From Acinetobacter colistiniresistens (lineage in GTDB: Bacteria; Pseudomonadota; Gammaproteobacteria; Pseudomonadales; Moraxellaceae), in NCBI RefSeq assembly GCF_024582815.1, contig NZ_CP102099.1:2356001-2420000 (forward strand): 64,000 nt of DNA, given 5' to 3'. A program made the translations under genes and the position numbers. This document shows, one piece after another, positions 46,867-57,315 of this stretch. Every line of letters begins with the position of its first letter. Position 1 is the first letter of the stretch. The notes beneath the pieces are model-generated. The model searched no databases. It was not told where the DNA came from and saw nothing but the letters and a program-made list of their open reading frames with translations.

Positions 46867-47185
46867 AAAAAAGAAAACTACAGGTGAAATCTAAAACGGG
46901 AATGGTATCAAAAAAGCGCAATCAGGTGCAGGAAATTATGCAAACACTGTGTTGTATTAAACTTCTTGCTTTAACACCTGTTGAATAAAATTCGATTTGA
47001 TTTCGCGGTATTGATCTTGGCTCATTCCCTCGCAGTGATGTTTCAGCGCATTATATTGAGTGACTAAATCAGGGGATTGCCTTAAGTGATCGCGAAAAGT
47101 TAAAAAGTCTTCAAATATTGAGCCCGTTACCACGATTTGTAAGGCGTGAACCGTACCGGGTTTGTCGGAGACTTTTTTATTTAAG

Positions 47186-48088
47186 TTAGGCCACCTGACC
47201 TAACGGGTTAATCTTATCATAGTACATTGCTTCAAACTCAAAAGGCGATACATAACCCAGTGCACTGTGTACACGCTTTTTATTGAACCAATCTACCCAG
47301 TTTAGTGTCGCAAGTTGTACATCTGCTAAACCTTGCCAATCTGCTTTTAAATATTCAATCACCTCTGTTTTGTATAAGCCATTCACCGTTTCAGCCAGAG
47401 CATTATCGTATGAATCACCTGTCGTACCGACTGATGCTCGTAAATTTGCAGCATCTAAACGATTGGTATAGCGAATAGAAAGATATTGAACACCTCTATC
47501 GGAATGATGAATCACATTCTTTGGCATGCCTCGATCGTGCAATGCTTGCTCCAATGCATCGAGCACCATATCTGTATTCATCCGTGTAGATACTTTCCAT
47601 CCAACAATTGCTCGTGAGAACACATCAATAATAAAGGCGGTATAGACCCAGCCTGAATGTGTTTGAATATACGTAAAGTCACTGACCCATAATTGGTCAG
47701 GTCGATCAGCACTAAAATTCCGTTTCACTAAATCATCTGCTCGTTTTTGATCATCTCGGCTACGGGTGGTTTGTTTATTCTTACCACGCCAAACACCTTG
47801 TATACCTAGCTTTTGCATCAATCGAGCAACTGTACAACGTGCAATAACATAACCCTCACGTTTCAATTTTTGCCAAACTTTACGTACACCATATCGACCT
47901 GAACTTTCTTTCCAAATACGTTTGATTTGCTCTGCATGATGTAAATCATGCAGAGCACGTTTCGCTCGATGTTCTGGGTTATCAACGAAATCTAAAGCCC
48001 GATAATAGGTCGAAGCTGCAATCGGTAAAATTCTACAAATCGCTTCAACACCATATAACGCCTTATTGTTATGGATAAAATCCACCAT
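47186..48088 (-). CDS. IS3-family transposase OrfB (DDE catalytic part)
   Basis: 300 residues. The integrase core holds the DDE triad: D in WVSDFTYI, D in HHSDRGVQY and E in DNALAETVNGLYK. The ATG overlaps the OrfA stop (TAATG). Active transposase is expected as an OrfAB fusion by -1 frameshift on the slippery T6C run (48121-48127); the -1 frame is open from there into OrfB. Confidence 0.93.
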   Translation of the reverse strand: MVDFIHNNKALYGVEAICRILPIAASTYYRALDFVDNPEHRAKRALHDLHHAEQIKRIWKESSGRYGVRKVWQKLKREGYVIARCTVARLMQKLGIQGVWRGKNKQTTRSRDDQKRADDLVKRNFSADRPDQLWVSDFTYIQTHSGWVYTAFIIDVFSRAIVGWKVSTRMNTDMVLDALEQALHDRGMPKNVIHHSDRGVQYLSIRYTNRLDAANLRASVGTTGDSYDNALAETVNGLYKTEVIEYLKADWQGLADVQLATLNWVDWFNKKRVHSALGYVSPFEFEAMYYDKINPLGQVA

Positions 48089-48405
48089 TATTTGTGTGGG
48101 CGGTCGAGCTCCGCCTGGGCGAAAAAAGCGGCTGCTTTACGTAGAATTTCATTGGCACGTTTTAATTCTTTAATTTCACGTTCCATTTGCTTCATTTTTT
48201 CTTGGTCAGATACCTGTTGTACTTTGGCGGGATTTTGTTGATCTAAGTATTTTTGATACCAAACACGAAGTGTTTCAGGAGTACAGCCAATTTTAGGAGC
48301 AATTGCGGAAACTGCTGCCCAATTCGATGGATAATCTTTTTCAGATTCAATTAGTAATTGAACCGCTCTTTCTCTAATTTCGGGGGTATAGTTTGGTTTT
48401 TTCAT
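48088..48405 (-). CDS. IS3-family transposase OrfA (DNA-binding part)
   Basis: 105 residues with an HTH that recognises the element ends (RERAVQLLIESE ... IGCTPETLRVWYQKY), followed by a leucine-zipper-like coiled coil (REIKELKRANEILRKAAAFF) for multimer formation. The T6C slip site lies near its end, in the codons for AAFFA. Confidence 0.93.
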   Translation of the reverse strand: MKKPNYTPEIRERAVQLLIESEKDYPSNWAAVSAIAPKIGCTPETLRVWYQKYLDQQNPAKVQQVSDQEKMKQMEREIKELKRANEILRKAAAFFAQAELDRPHK

Positions 48406-48791
48406 CGGAATAGTCTCTCAGAATATTGAGTCTCCGACAAACCCGGTACGGTTCAGCGACGTCATGTTCTAACGATTCCAACATACACAGTTCATGGGTA
48501 CGCAATGTATTAAGTTTTTCTTTAAAGTGAAGCTGTTGTAATTGTTGAATAGCATCAATAAAGTGGTGAGCTGGGACTCCGATATAAATATCAAGATCAC
48601 CTTTTGAAATTGCATTGGGAATAGCGGATGAACCAATATGTTCAATAACGGCATAAGGTGTGAGCTGCTGGATCTTATTTTTATAATCTTCAAAAAGCAG
48701 AGCGCAATTGGGTTGATATTCAGGAGCTGATAAAAACTGCATCTAAATAGTCTCATTTTTATACTAGGAATAAGATGATCTAGAACATAAT

Positions 48792-48824
48792 AAAAAACCC
48801 GAACCATGTAAACATGATTCGGGT
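48792..48824 (-). terminator. Terminator of putA
   Basis: ACCCGAACCATG / CATGATTCGGGT stem (one mismatch), four-base loop, T run on the - strand. Confidence 0.8.
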
Positions 48825-48860
48825 CATTGAGAGACTTAATATCTCTCGGAAAGGTTAAAA

Positions 48861-51800
48861 TTAATCTTCAGATAAAGTCATCAAGCTTGCATTACCACCA
48901 GCAGCAGCGGTATTCACACTGATCGCACGTTCAATAACAAGACGTTCTAAAGGAATTTGCTCATTTGCTTGAAGTTGGGTAATCCCTACAATCGCACCTG
49001 AACGGTTCGCAACCTTAGTTTGCAAGTCTTGCAACTGTTCAACAGAACCATGATGAAGAACGGCATCAAACGCATCTTTTTCAACATTTGAAATCACAGT
49101 GATTGCATCTAAGACATCTTTAGGTAAAGACGCTTTGTGTTTTGCCAAGAACTCATTGTCTTTCAACACAGCCGCAGTACTGCTGACGGAGAAAATCGCA
49201 AGTAATTGCTGTAACTGACTTGCTTCATCATTGGCAATCGACAACACACGGTGACGTGGCAAGATAATGTATTGGTTGCTTTCACCTGTTGGCCCTTGCA
49301 ACTCGTAGAACTTACCTACACCAAATGCTGGGATCGTTGTAATTGCTTGTGGCATGTTTTGGTTTGCCCAAGACAATAAGCTTTGATAAGCAACATTTGA
49401 TACCGCATCAAACTGAGAGATTTCAGCTTTCACCGCAAACGGTGTTGCCAATACTTTCTCTGAACAATGTTCCATCAAGCGGTACATATAAAGCGGACCA
49501 CCTGCTTTCGGACCTGTACCCGATAAGCCTTCACCACCAAATGGTTGTACGCCGACCACTGCACCTACGATATTGCGGTTGATATATAAGTTACCGACTT
49601 CCGCACGTTGAATAACCGTATTAATGGTTTCATCGATACGTGTGTGTAGACCCATGGTTAAGCCATAACCTTTAGCATTGATACGGTCGATCAATTGCTC
49701 AAGTTCACCATACTTATAAGTAATGATGTGCAAGACTGGACCAAACACTTCGCGTTCTAAGTCGTCAAGGTTTGGTAATTCGATTGCTGTAGGAGGAACA
49801 AAAGTACCTTGTGCAAGGGCTTGTTGGCTCACTGCATCGTTAAACATTAATTGATGAACAGGGTAACCCTTAGATTTCATCTTTTGAATGTGTGTATCGA
49901 TGGTTTGTTTTGCTTCAGTGTCGATTACAGGCCCAATGTCAGTTTTTAAGATCGCAGGATTGCCAACGATCAACTGTTGCATCGCACCTTTCAACATTTT
50001 AATCACGGTTGCAGCGCTATCTTCTTGAACACATAAGATACGAAGTGCAGAACAACGTTGACCCGCACTGTCAAATGCAGAGCTTACAACATCAAGAACG
50101 ACTTGTTCAGTGAGTGCAGAAGAGTCTACGATCATCGCATTTTGACCACCTGTTTCCGCAATTAACGGAATTGGTTGGCCATTTGGAGATAAACGTTTTG
50201 CAACTGTCTTTTGCAAGATTTTTGCAACTTCAGTCGAACCTGTGAACATGATCCCTTGGATACGATCATCTTGGCTTAATTGAGCACCAACCGTTTCACC
50301 ACGACCTGGAAGAAGTTGCACAGCGCCGTGTGGCACACCAGCTTCCCAAAGCATTTGAACAGCTTGAGCTGCGATCAGTGGAGTTTGTTCCGCAGGTTTG
50401 GCAATCACACAGTTACCACTGACCAATGCCGCTGCAATCTGACCAGAGAAAATCGCAAGAGGGAAGTTCCATGGGCTAATACACAATACGGTACCTAATG
50501 GCTTCACTTGTGCATTTACTGGTAAAGCTTCGATTTGAGTTGCGTAGTAACGTAAGAAATCTACCGCTTCACGGACTTCAGCAATGGCATTGGCATAGGT
50601 TTTACCACTTTCGCGGCAAAGTAATACCATCAATTCTTGAATGCGTGCTTCCATCAAGTCAGCAGCGCGTTTTAAACAAGCAGCGCGTTCAACTTTATCG
50701 GTTGCAGCCCAGCTTTGTTCAGCTTGAACCGCTGCTTCTAGCGCCAGTTGCACATCAGCACTGGTTGCTTCATTGACATAACCAACCACTTCGCTGTTTT
50801 GAGCTGGGTTTGTAATTGCAAGTGCATTACTTTCGTCATGAACTGTTGATTCAAAACCAAGTAAAGGTGCACTTTTCCAAATCTGGCTACGCAATTTCTG
50901 TGCAGTCGCATCCAAGTCTGCCAATGGTTGATCGTTATTGAGATCAAAACCATTTGAGTTTGGACGTAATGGGTAAAGATTATGCGGAAGCGGGATTGCA
51001 GGGTGTTTTAAGCCGAGCTGACCTTCGTCTTTCGCAGCAGTTTGAATGTCTTTGATTGGAGACTGGATCAAGTCTTCAACTTTTAAGGTCTTATCTGCAA
51101 TACGGTTTACGAACGATGTATTTGCACCATTTTCAAGTAAACGACGTACCAAGTAAGCCAATAAGGTTTCATGGTTACCCACTGGTGCGTAAACACGACA
51201 TGGAACACCTAATTTGCCATCTTCTTTAGCCCCGACAACTTGCTCGTACAATGGCTCACCCATACCGTGCAAGCATTGGAACTCGTATTGACCCGGGTAG
51301 TATTTACTTGGATCAGCAAGGTTATAAATCGTTGCAAGTGATTGTGCATTGTGTGTTGCAAACTGTGGATACACTTGATCGGGTGCAGCAAGTAATTTTT
51401 TCGCACACGCAATGTAAGACAAGTCGGTGTGAACTTTACGGGTAAACACAGGGTAGTCTGTCATACCATCAATTTGCGCTTTCTTGATTTCGCTGTCCCA
51501 GTACGCACCTTTCACCAAACGGATCATCAAACGTTTGTTACTGCGTTTTGCAAGATCAACGATATAATCAACAACGTAGAAACAACGTTTTTGGTAGGCC
51601 TGAATGACGAAACCAATGCCTTTCCAGTTGGCAAGTTTTGGTTCGAAACATAAGCGCTCAAGTAACTCGAGTGAAATTTCTAAACGTTCAGATTCTTCGG
51701 CATCGATGTTTAAACCGATGTCGTATTGTTTTGCCAAGCAAGCAAGTTCGAACACTTTGTTATAAAGTTCGTGATGAACACGGTCGATCTGTGCACGTTG

Positions 51801-52622
51801 ATAACGTGGGTGCAAAGCAGAAAGCTTGATTGAGATACCTGGGCCATCATAAACACCACGACCGTTTGATGCTTTGCCAATCGCATGAATGGCTTGCGTG
51901 TAGTCGTTGTAATAGCGTTCCGCATCATGTTCAGTGAGCGCAGCTTCACCCAACATGTCATATGAATAACGGAAACCTTTGTGCTCAAATGGTTTTGCGT
52001 GTTCAAGTGCTTCACCGATGGTTTCACCGGTAACGAATTGCTCACCCATCATGCGCATAGCAACGTCAACCGCTTTACGGATGATACCGCGGCCACTGCG
52101 TGCCAATAGACCGGTTAAAACACTGGATAAGCTGGTTTGCTTTGGTGTTTCCATTAACTTACCAGTTAACATCAAACCCCAAGCTGCCGCGTTCACGAAC
52201 ATCAAGTTACTTTGACCAACGTGTTCTTTCCAGTTACCTTGGTTGATTTTGTCACGAATCAATAAATCACGGGTTGCTGTATCTGGAATACGAAGTAAGG
52301 CTTCGGCCAAGCACATCAATGCCACACCTTCTTGTGAAGAAAGTGAGAATTCTTGCAGTAGACCTTGAACGATACCAGCTTTACCAGCCGAGCTTTTACG
52401 CTCACGTAAATTATGCGCTAGGCTAAATGCAAGCTCATAAATTTTATGATCAAGTTCAGGGGAGATATTTGCTGCTTCAGCAAGTACAGCGACTGCTTCA
52501 GGCTCTGCACGACGCCATGCCGTATTAATGCGTTGCTCAAACTCACTTTTTTCTTTAAATTCGGTGATATAACCATTTGTGTGAGCTGTGTCCATTTGTG
52601 CGGGAGTATCCAATGTATTCAT
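48861..52622 (-). CDS. putA: Bifunctional proline dehydrogenase / P5C dehydrogenase
   Basis: 1253 residues from the ATG at 52622, where GGAA lies eight bases upstream; the longer frame has only a TTG start. It oxidises proline to glutamate in two steps. Proline dehydrogenase (about 80-540; GISIKLSALHPRYQ, LMIRLVKGAYWDSE, QFATHNA) is followed by the aldehyde dehydrogenase (about 620-1100; catalytic Glu in ETGGQNAMIV and Cys in SAGQRCSALR) and a C-terminal lid domain. The N-terminal ribbon-helix-helix repressor domain of E. coli PutA is absent, so control falls to the divergent Lrp-type gene. Confidence 0.96.
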   Translation of the reverse strand: MNTLDTPAQMDTAHTNGYITEFKEKSEFEQRINTAWRRAEPEAVAVLAEAANISPELDHKIYELAFSLAHNLRERKSSAGKAGIVQGLLQEFSLSSQEGVALMCLAEALLRIPDTATRDLLIRDKINQGNWKEHVGQSNLMFVNAAAWGLMLTGKLMETPKQTSLSSVLTGLLARSGRGIIRKAVDVAMRMMGEQFVTGETIGEALEHAKPFEHKGFRYSYDMLGEAALTEHDAERYYNDYTQAIHAIGKASNGRGVYDGPGISIKLSALHPRYQRAQIDRVHHELYNKVFELACLAKQYDIGLNIDAEESERLEISLELLERLCFEPKLANWKGIGFVIQAYQKRCFYVVDYIVDLAKRSNKRLMIRLVKGAYWDSEIKKAQIDGMTDYPVFTRKVHTDLSYIACAKKLLAAPDQVYPQFATHNAQSLATIYNLADPSKYYPGQYEFQCLHGMGEPLYEQVVGAKEDGKLGVPCRVYAPVGNHETLLAYLVRRLLENGANTSFVNRIADKTLKVEDLIQSPIKDIQTAAKDEGQLGLKHPAIPLPHNLYPLRPNSNGFDLNNDQPLADLDATAQKLRSQIWKSAPLLGFESTVHDESNALAITNPAQNSEVVGYVNEATSADVQLALEAAVQAEQSWAATDKVERAACLKRAADLMEARIQELMVLLCRESGKTYANAIAEVREAVDFLRYYATQIEALPVNAQVKPLGTVLCISPWNFPLAIFSGQIAAALVSGNCVIAKPAEQTPLIAAQAVQMLWEAGVPHGAVQLLPGRGETVGAQLSQDDRIQGIMFTGSTEVAKILQKTVAKRLSPNGQPIPLIAETGGQNAMIVDSSALTEQVVLDVVSSAFDSAGQRCSALRILCVQEDSAATVIKMLKGAMQQLIVGNPAILKTDIGPVIDTEAKQTIDTHIQKMKSKGYPVHQLMFNDAVSQQALAQGTFVPPTAIELPNLDDLEREVFGPVLHIITYKYGELEQLIDRINAKGYGLTMGLHTRIDETINTVIQRAEVGNLYINRNIVGAVVGVQPFGGEGLSGTGPKAGGPLYMYRLMEHCSEKVLATPFAVKAEISQFDAVSNVAYQSLLSWANQNMPQAITTIPAFGVGKFYELQGPTGESNQYIILPRHRVLSIANDEASQLQQLLAIFSVSSTAAVLKDNEFLAKHKASLPKDVLDAITVISNVEKDAFDAVLHHGSVEQLQDLQTKVANRSGAIVGITQLQANEQIPLERLVIERAISVNTAAAGGNASLMTLSED

Positions 52623-52742
52623 ACTAAATTCCAATAACAATCTCTAAAACATATTGAGCAGAGAGGTTTAGATAATTTATGATTACAGAATAAATCCCGA
52701 GTAACTCACTATAATTTACTTATTTTTTAGAGGAAAATTCAG

Positions 52743-53234
52743 TTGAATGGCCCTATTTATGCACTAGATCGAACTGATCTAAAAATTCTGGATATTCTTC
52801 AAGCAGATGGAAGGATTTCCAACAGTAAATTGGCAGAACTCGTGAACCTTTCACCGACTGCGGTGATGGCACGCGTCCAGAAGTTGACAAAGGATGAATT
52901 TATTTTGGGATATGAGGCAAAGCTTAACCCAAATAAGCTAAACGCAAACTTTTTGGTCTTTGTAGAGGTGCTACTGGATAAAACCACGCCGCATGTCTTG
53001 GATGATTTTATTGATGCGGTAACCCAATATCCAGAAATTGTGGAATGCCATATGGTCAGTGGCGGTTTTGACTTCCTGATTAAACTACGTAGCGCAGGCA
53101 TGGAGGAGTTTCGTCGTATTGCGGGGCAAATACTGTGGCAGCTCCCTGGGGTTAAGGAAACGCGTAGCTATCCCGTTATGCAGGTGGTAAAAGATAGCTC
53201 CAAAATAAAAATTAAATCACGCGCCAAATTTTAA
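52743..53234 (+). CDS. Lrp/AsnC-type regulator, probable activator of put genes
   Basis: 163 residues from a TTG start with AGAGGA upstream; no ATG fits. The HTH (about 10-55, LDRTDLKILDILQADGRISN ... LSPTAVMARVQKL) is followed by the ligand-sensing RAM domain (GGFDFLIKLRSAGMEEF). It is divergent from putA, whose protein lacks a repressor domain, and convergent with putP. Lrp-type activators called PutR or BkdR play this part in other genera. Control by proline is inferred. Confidence 0.88.
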   Translation: MNGPIYALDRTDLKILDILQADGRISNSKLAELVNLSPTAVMARVQKLTKDEFILGYEAKLNPNKLNANFLVFVEVLLDKTTPHVLDDFIDAVTQYPEIVECHMVSGGFDFLIKLRSAGMEEFRRIAGQILWQLPGVKETRSYPVMQVVKDSSKIKIKSRAKF

Positions 53235-53243
53235 GCAAAACAA

Positions 53244-53268
53244 AAGGGGCCCGAAGGCCCCTTAATTT
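53244..53268. terminator. Bidirectional terminator between regulator and putP
   Basis: AAGGGGCC / GGCCCCTT stem with CGAA loop; A and T runs on the two sides are short. Confidence 0.82.
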
Positions 53269-53279
53269 ATTCATCAGAA

Positions 53280-54776
53280 TTATTTCATTTCACGTGCATA
53301 GATTTCATCAGCTTGTTCAAAGCGGCTTGTTACAGCTGCATTTGGTGCTTTACCCAGTAAGCTCACCACAACAATGCTGATTAATGCAAAAGCGAAGCCC
53401 GGAATAATTTCGTAGATGCCTGTGTAACCGAAGAAGTTTTTCCACAGGATTACAGTGAGGGCACCCACAACCATACCCACCAATGCGCCGTTTAAGGTCA
53501 TACGTTTCCAGAACAATGAAAGGATGATGAGTGGGCCAAACGCGGCACCGAAACCCGCCCATGCATATGCAACCAAGCCAAGTACCTTACTTTCAGGGTT
53601 CTGAGCAAGCGCAAGCGCAAGCATTGCAACAGCAATCACCATAGCACGGCCAACCCAAACCAGCTCTTTTTGAGATGCATTTTTACGGATAAAGCCTTTG
53701 TACAAATCTTCAGTTAAAGCACTTGAACATACCAATAACTGACAGCTCAATGTACTCATGATTGCAGACAAAATCGCAGCAAGAATCACACCAACAACCC
53801 ATGGGTTGAACAGGATCTTGGTAAGTTCCATGAATACTGTTTCAGGGTTACTAGATACGGCTGCTGCAAGTTCAGGATGCATTTGGAAATAAGCGATACC
53901 GATAAAGCCTGATCCTACGGCCCCTGCTAAACAAAGCGCCATCCATGTCATACCGATACGGCGTGCGGCTGGAATTGATTTTACCGAATCAGCAGCCATA
54001 AAGCGGACAAGAATGTGTGGCTGACCAAAATAACCTAAACCCCAAGCAGCAGCTGAAAGAATCGCGACAACACTTAAGTTTGAAGCAAAATCAAATGCAT
54101 GTGGACGCACACTTTCAACAACAGCAGTAAACTCTTCCATGCCGATGCCTAGAGACATGTAAGTCACGATTGGAAGCAGCAATAAGGCAAAAATCATTAG
54201 ACCAGCTTGGAAAGTATCAGTCCAGCTGATGGCAAGAAAACCACCAATACATACATAACCAATTGTTGCAAATGCACCGAGCCATAATGCTGTGCTATAC
54301 GGTAACTGGAATAAAGTTTCGAATAAACGTGCGCCAGCGACCATGCCAGAAGCACAATAAATCGCAAAGAAGACAAGAATAATCAATGCAGATGTGACGC
54401 GTAAGATTTTTTTCTGGTCATCAAAACGACCAGTAAAATAATCCGGTAAGGTCAGGGCATTGTTTTGGACTTCAGTGTGTACACGTAAACGTCCAGCAAC
54501 CAAGTACCAGTTTAGCCATGCACCAATAATCAGACCGATTGCAATCCATGACTCTGATAATCCTGTTAAGTAAATGGCACCAGGTAAGCCCATGAGCAAC
54601 CAACCACTCATATCGGATGCACCTGCAGACAACGCGGTAACAAAACTGCCTAGACTTCGGCCTCCAAGAATATAATCATCAAGATTTTTGGTAGAAAAAT
54701 AGGCGTATAAACCGATGCCGAGCATGGCCAGAATATAGACCACGAAGATAACAACTGTGGGATTAGAAAAATTCAT
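53280..54776 (-). CDS. putP: Sodium/proline symporter
   Basis: 498 residues, normal length, with about 13 membrane segments of the SSF family. Family motifs: YILGGRSLGSFVTALSAGASDMSGWLLMG in the first segments with Na+-site residues, and GFGAAFGPLIILSLFWKRMT later. It brings proline in with Na+, feeding PutA. It is transcribed away from LPMO and towards the regulator gene. (Motif text is shortened to key residues: A-S-D-M-S-G-W.). Confidence 0.95.
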   Translation of the reverse strand: MNFSNPTVVIFVVYILAMLGIGLYAYFSTKNLDDYILGGRSLGSFVTALSAGASDMSGWLLMGLPGAIYLTGLSESWIAIGLIIGAWLNWYLVAGRLRVHTEVQNNALTLPDYFTGRFDDQKKILRVTSALIILVFFAIYCASGMVAGARLFETLFQLPYSTALWLGAFATIGYVCIGGFLAISWTDTFQAGLMIFALLLLPIVTYMSLGIGMEEFTAVVESVRPHAFDFASNLSVVAILSAAAWGLGYFGQPHILVRFMAADSVKSIPAARRIGMTWMALCLAGAVGSGFIGIAYFQMHPELAAAVSSNPETVFMELTKILFNPWVVGVILAAILSAIMSTLSCQLLVCSSALTEDLYKGFIRKNASQKELVWVGRAMVIAVAMLALALAQNPESKVLGLVAYAWAGFGAAFGPLIILSLFWKRMTLNGALVGMVVGALTVILWKNFFGYTGIYEIIPGFAFALISIVVVSLLGKAPNAAVTSRFEQADEIYAREMK

Positions 54777-55613
54777 AATGGATGCCTGTCCTTACATATC
54801 CATAATTTGCAATCACACCCGAATAGCTAAAAATGATTGACTATTCTTGGGATTGATAAGGTCACAGATTCAAGCATAAATGATTTTTAAAATACTGTTA
54901 TGATTATGTATTCTATTTGTATTGTTTGTGTAATTTAAAATAAACCTATGAAACTTAAACTTTTAATCTAAAAATAGATTTTTTCCATCAAAAAACAAAA
55001 TATGATGTTTAAAAATAAAGCACAATGTGTTTAAACGTTACAATTTAAAAAATGTACATCTGTAGATTAAAACCACAGGACTAAAAACCGATCAAAAAAG
55101 ATGACACACAACGTAACAAAGGCAACAATTTAGCGAAGTTCATTTATAAAAATATAACGTGAAGTCGTTTTGCTAATAAAAATTGATTTGGAGTATTTCA
55201 TACCGATTCATTACGCTGTTGGAGACTTTTCTAAGAATAGATATTGTGATGGATCAGCTAAAAATTCTTAGCAGATTGGGTCTGGTGCAGGGTTATGCCT
55301 TATACGATGAAATTGATAACCCGTGTATAGCTAAGAATAAAATTATTCAAGCGATGGTGTTGTGCCGTGGTTTACTGACCTAGCTCGCATTCAATTCGAA
55401 TTTTTTTGATTAAGCTAAAAATAACGGAGCTATTCAATAATTTGATTCAGTCAGCATAACTTTATATTCCTGTGATCCATTCAACTGAGCTCTTACAGAT
55501 CATTACAGAGGAGGTGGTTGTCTTGAGCCATCGGCTGACCTATGGTCTAAGGGGTGTTTTTAAACACCGATGCTTAACAACAATAAATAAGTGAAATAAA
55601 TAAGGTGAAAATA
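54777..55613. promoter_or_regulatory. Long divergent intergenic region of putP and the LPMO gene
   Basis: About 840 AT-rich bases. A 44-codon frame (ATG 55249 to 55383, MDQLKILSRLGLVQGYALYD) has no ribosome site and is not called as a gene. A weak dyad near 55536-55570 (GGTCTAAGGGGTG ... TTTTAAACACC) may be regulatory. It must contain both promoters. Confidence 0.4.
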
Positions 55614-56768
55614 ATGATGATTCGTCACTTCATTCAATGTAATTTAATTTCGATTGGAATCTTGGTTCTGCCCACGGTGCCTACATTGGTTTTTGCACAT
55701 GGCTATGTGCTTCAACCTGAGTCACGGGCTTATGCATGTAAGTTGAACAAAAATAGTCAATGTGGCAGCATTGTTTGGGAGCCTCAAAGTTTAGAAGCGC
55801 CCAAAGGTTTCCCACAATCAGGTCCACCAGATGGACAGATTGCCAATGCCAATTTGAGTCAATTTTCTGAGTTGAATGCACAATCTGCAACGCGCTGGGT
55901 TAAAACAAATTTGCCTACTGGAGCGAATGATTTTACTTGGCAATTGACTGCTGCACATGTTACGCAGGGCTGGCGTTACTTTATGACCAAACAAGGATGG
56001 AATCCTTCAATGCCATTGGCACGCAGTTCTTTTGATCTCAATCCCTTTTGTACAATAGATGGTAAATATCAAAAACCTGCCAGCATGGTGACGCACCGTT
56101 GTAATGTGCCTACAGACCGAAATGGTTATCATGTAATTTTGGCTGTATGGGATATCGGTGATACCAGCAATGCATTTTACAATGTTATTGATGTCAATGT
56201 TGGTTCAGGTAGCCCAACAACACCAGTGGACCCACAACCATCGAAACCGGTTAAAAGTTGGAATGATATTGGCGATATCAATCCGCTGGATGACTTATTA
56301 CCAAATGATCGCGTATCAACACGCGTTTTTGATAACACTGGTGAAAATTCGAATCTAAAAACAGAATTACGGATTACAACGATTGCCAATGGCAGTCGAA
56401 ATGTTTGGCCGCGTTTATTGGCAGAAGCCATTAATCGGGAACATAGTGCCTTACGTGCAGGTATTAAAAATAGTAATGGGGATATTATTCCTGCCGCGGG
56501 TAAGAATGATGTTTATAGTAGTTTAAACAGCGGGATTCAGCGGGTTGAGATTAAAATTGAACGTTCACCAAGCAGTGGTGGTTCTTATGATTTTGTTTAT
56601 CCAAAAAATATCAGTACATATAAAGCTGGCACCAAAGTATTGGGCAGCGATGGGCGAATTTATCAGTGTAAGCCATTCCCTTATAGCGGTTGGTGTACAG
56701 TTCGAGCCCATCAATATGTCCCTGTGACAGGCTCGAACTGGCAAGATGCTTGGATCCTAATAAAATAG
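55614..56768 (+). CDS. Lytic polysaccharide monooxygenase (AA10) with chitin-binding module
   Basis: About 384 residues from the ATG at 55614, with AAGGTGA upstream; the GTG at 55605 overlaps that site. The signal peptide (1-28) ends in VFA, so the mature protein starts with His29 ([11 protein letters not shown]), one arm of the copper histidine brace. The second His is in [14 protein letters not shown]. Residues to about 200 are the AA10 domain, then a linker ([12 protein letters not shown]), an unassigned middle module, and a C-terminal CBM5/12-like chitin-binding part ([18 protein letters not shown] ... WQDAW). It would cut crystalline chitin oxidatively or aid attachment (as GbpA does). 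Confidence 0.9.
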   Translation: MMIRHFIQCNLISIGILVLPTVPTLVFAHGYVLQPESRAYACKLNKNSQCGSIVWEPQSLEAPKGFPQSGPPDGQIANANLSQFSELNAQSATRWVKTNLPTGANDFTWQLTAAHVTQGWRYFMTKQGWNPSMPLARSSFDLNPFCTIDGKYQKPASMVTHRCNVPTDRNGYHVILAVWDIGDTSNAFYNVIDVNVGSGSPTTPVDPQPSKPVKSWNDIGDINPLDDLLPNDRVSTRVFDNTGENSNLKTELRITTIANGSRNVWPRLLAEAINREHSALRAGIKNSNGDIIPAAGKNDVYSSLNSGIQRVEIKIERSPSSGGSYDFVYPKNISTYKAGTKVLGSDGRIYQCKPFPYSGWCTVRAHQYVPVTGSNWQDAWILIK

Positions 56769-56787
56769 TCTATGTTTTAGAAAATAA

Positions 56788-56817
56788 AAAACCGAGTTAG
56801 TATATAACTCGGTTTTT
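56788..56817. terminator. Bidirectional terminator between the LPMO gene and gcvH
   Basis: Perfect AAACCGAGTTA / TAACTCGGTTT stem with a short loop and A/T runs on both sides. Confidence 0.88.
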
Positions 56818-56853
56818 ACTTGGCAATATCAGGCGATATTTATCAATCAGCAA

Positions 56854-57228
56854 TTATAAACCTGATTCATATTCGCTGTTTGAAAGCAGCTTGTCTACGT
56901 CAGCCATATTGTCTGGTTTGATTTTATAAATCCAGCCTTTGCCATAAGGTTCATCATTGACAAAATCAGGATCATCTTCAAGATCAGTATTGACTTCAAC
57001 CACTGTTCCAGACACTGGTGCGTGAATATCAGAGGCTGTTTTGACTGATTCAACAATGCCTGCTTGTTCAGTCGCTGTAACGTGGCTGCCAACTTCTGGC
57101 GTTTCCACATAGACTAAATCACCCAACTCATCTTGAGCATGGTCAGTAATTCCCGTCACAACAAGGTCACCCTCGATTCTTACCCACTCATGCGTACGTG
57201 CATATTTCAATTCTGCTGGATGATTCAT
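56854..57228 (-). CDS. gcvH: Glycine cleavage system H protein
   Basis: 124 residues. The lipoyl-lysine is in [15 protein letters not shown]. The carrier shuttles the aminomethyl group between the P, T and L proteins. GVVVTG-type start and [19 protein letters not shown] end agree with the family. The gcvP and gcvT genes are not in the window, so it stands alone here. Confidence 0.95.
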   Translation of the reverse strand: MNHPAELKYARTHEWVRIEGDLVVTGITDHAQDELGDLVYVETPEVGSHVTATEQAGIVESVKTASDIHAPVSGTVVEVNTDLEDDPDFVNDEPYGKGWIYKIKPDNMADVDKLLSNSEYESGL

Positions 57229-57315
57229 GACAACTCCTTAACAATCTGTCGTATCATTTTTATTTGGTTTATACATGCTTTTCAATAAAAACAAAAGCTT
57301 TCGAGTCTGAAGAAA

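Larger units (their letters stand above)
47147..48455 (-). mobile_element. IS3-family insertion sequence (IS51-like group), 1309 bp
   Basis: Terminal inverted repeats of 27 bases, starting TGAACCGTACCGGG, lie at 47147 and 48455, and 3-bp direct repeats GCG flank them (47144-47146 and 48456-48458). Two overlapping frames (OrfA, OrfB) are on the - strand. Both ends match perfectly and both frames are intact, so the element is recent and probably active. It is not assigned to a named IS because no database was searched. Confidence 0.95.
46957..48742 (-). pseudogene. GrpB family nucleotidyltransferase gene split by an IS element
   Basis: The 5' part (48742 to 48456) encodes the nucleotidyltransferase-like start with EHIGSSAIPNAISKGDLDIYIG. 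The 3' part (47146 to 46957) encodes GSIFEDFLTFRDHL to the natural stop. Removing the element and one copy of the GCG duplication joins them in frame at HDVALQIV. The full protein would have about 159 residues, normal for GrpB/UPF0157. The gene is inactive as it stands. No lesion other than the insertion is seen. Confidence 0.88.

Noticed and set aside
48469..48807. A 112-codon frame next to the split GrpB gene
   Set aside because: It is an alternate frame of the GrpB 5' part, which has the clear family motif.
52743..53234. The put regulator as the global Lrp
   Set aside because: Position beside putA without a repressor domain, and divergence in the sensor part, favour a local regulator.
55183..55383. 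A 66-codon frame between putP and the LPMO gene
   Set aside because: No ribosome site, TTG start, no recognisable pattern; more likely promoter region.
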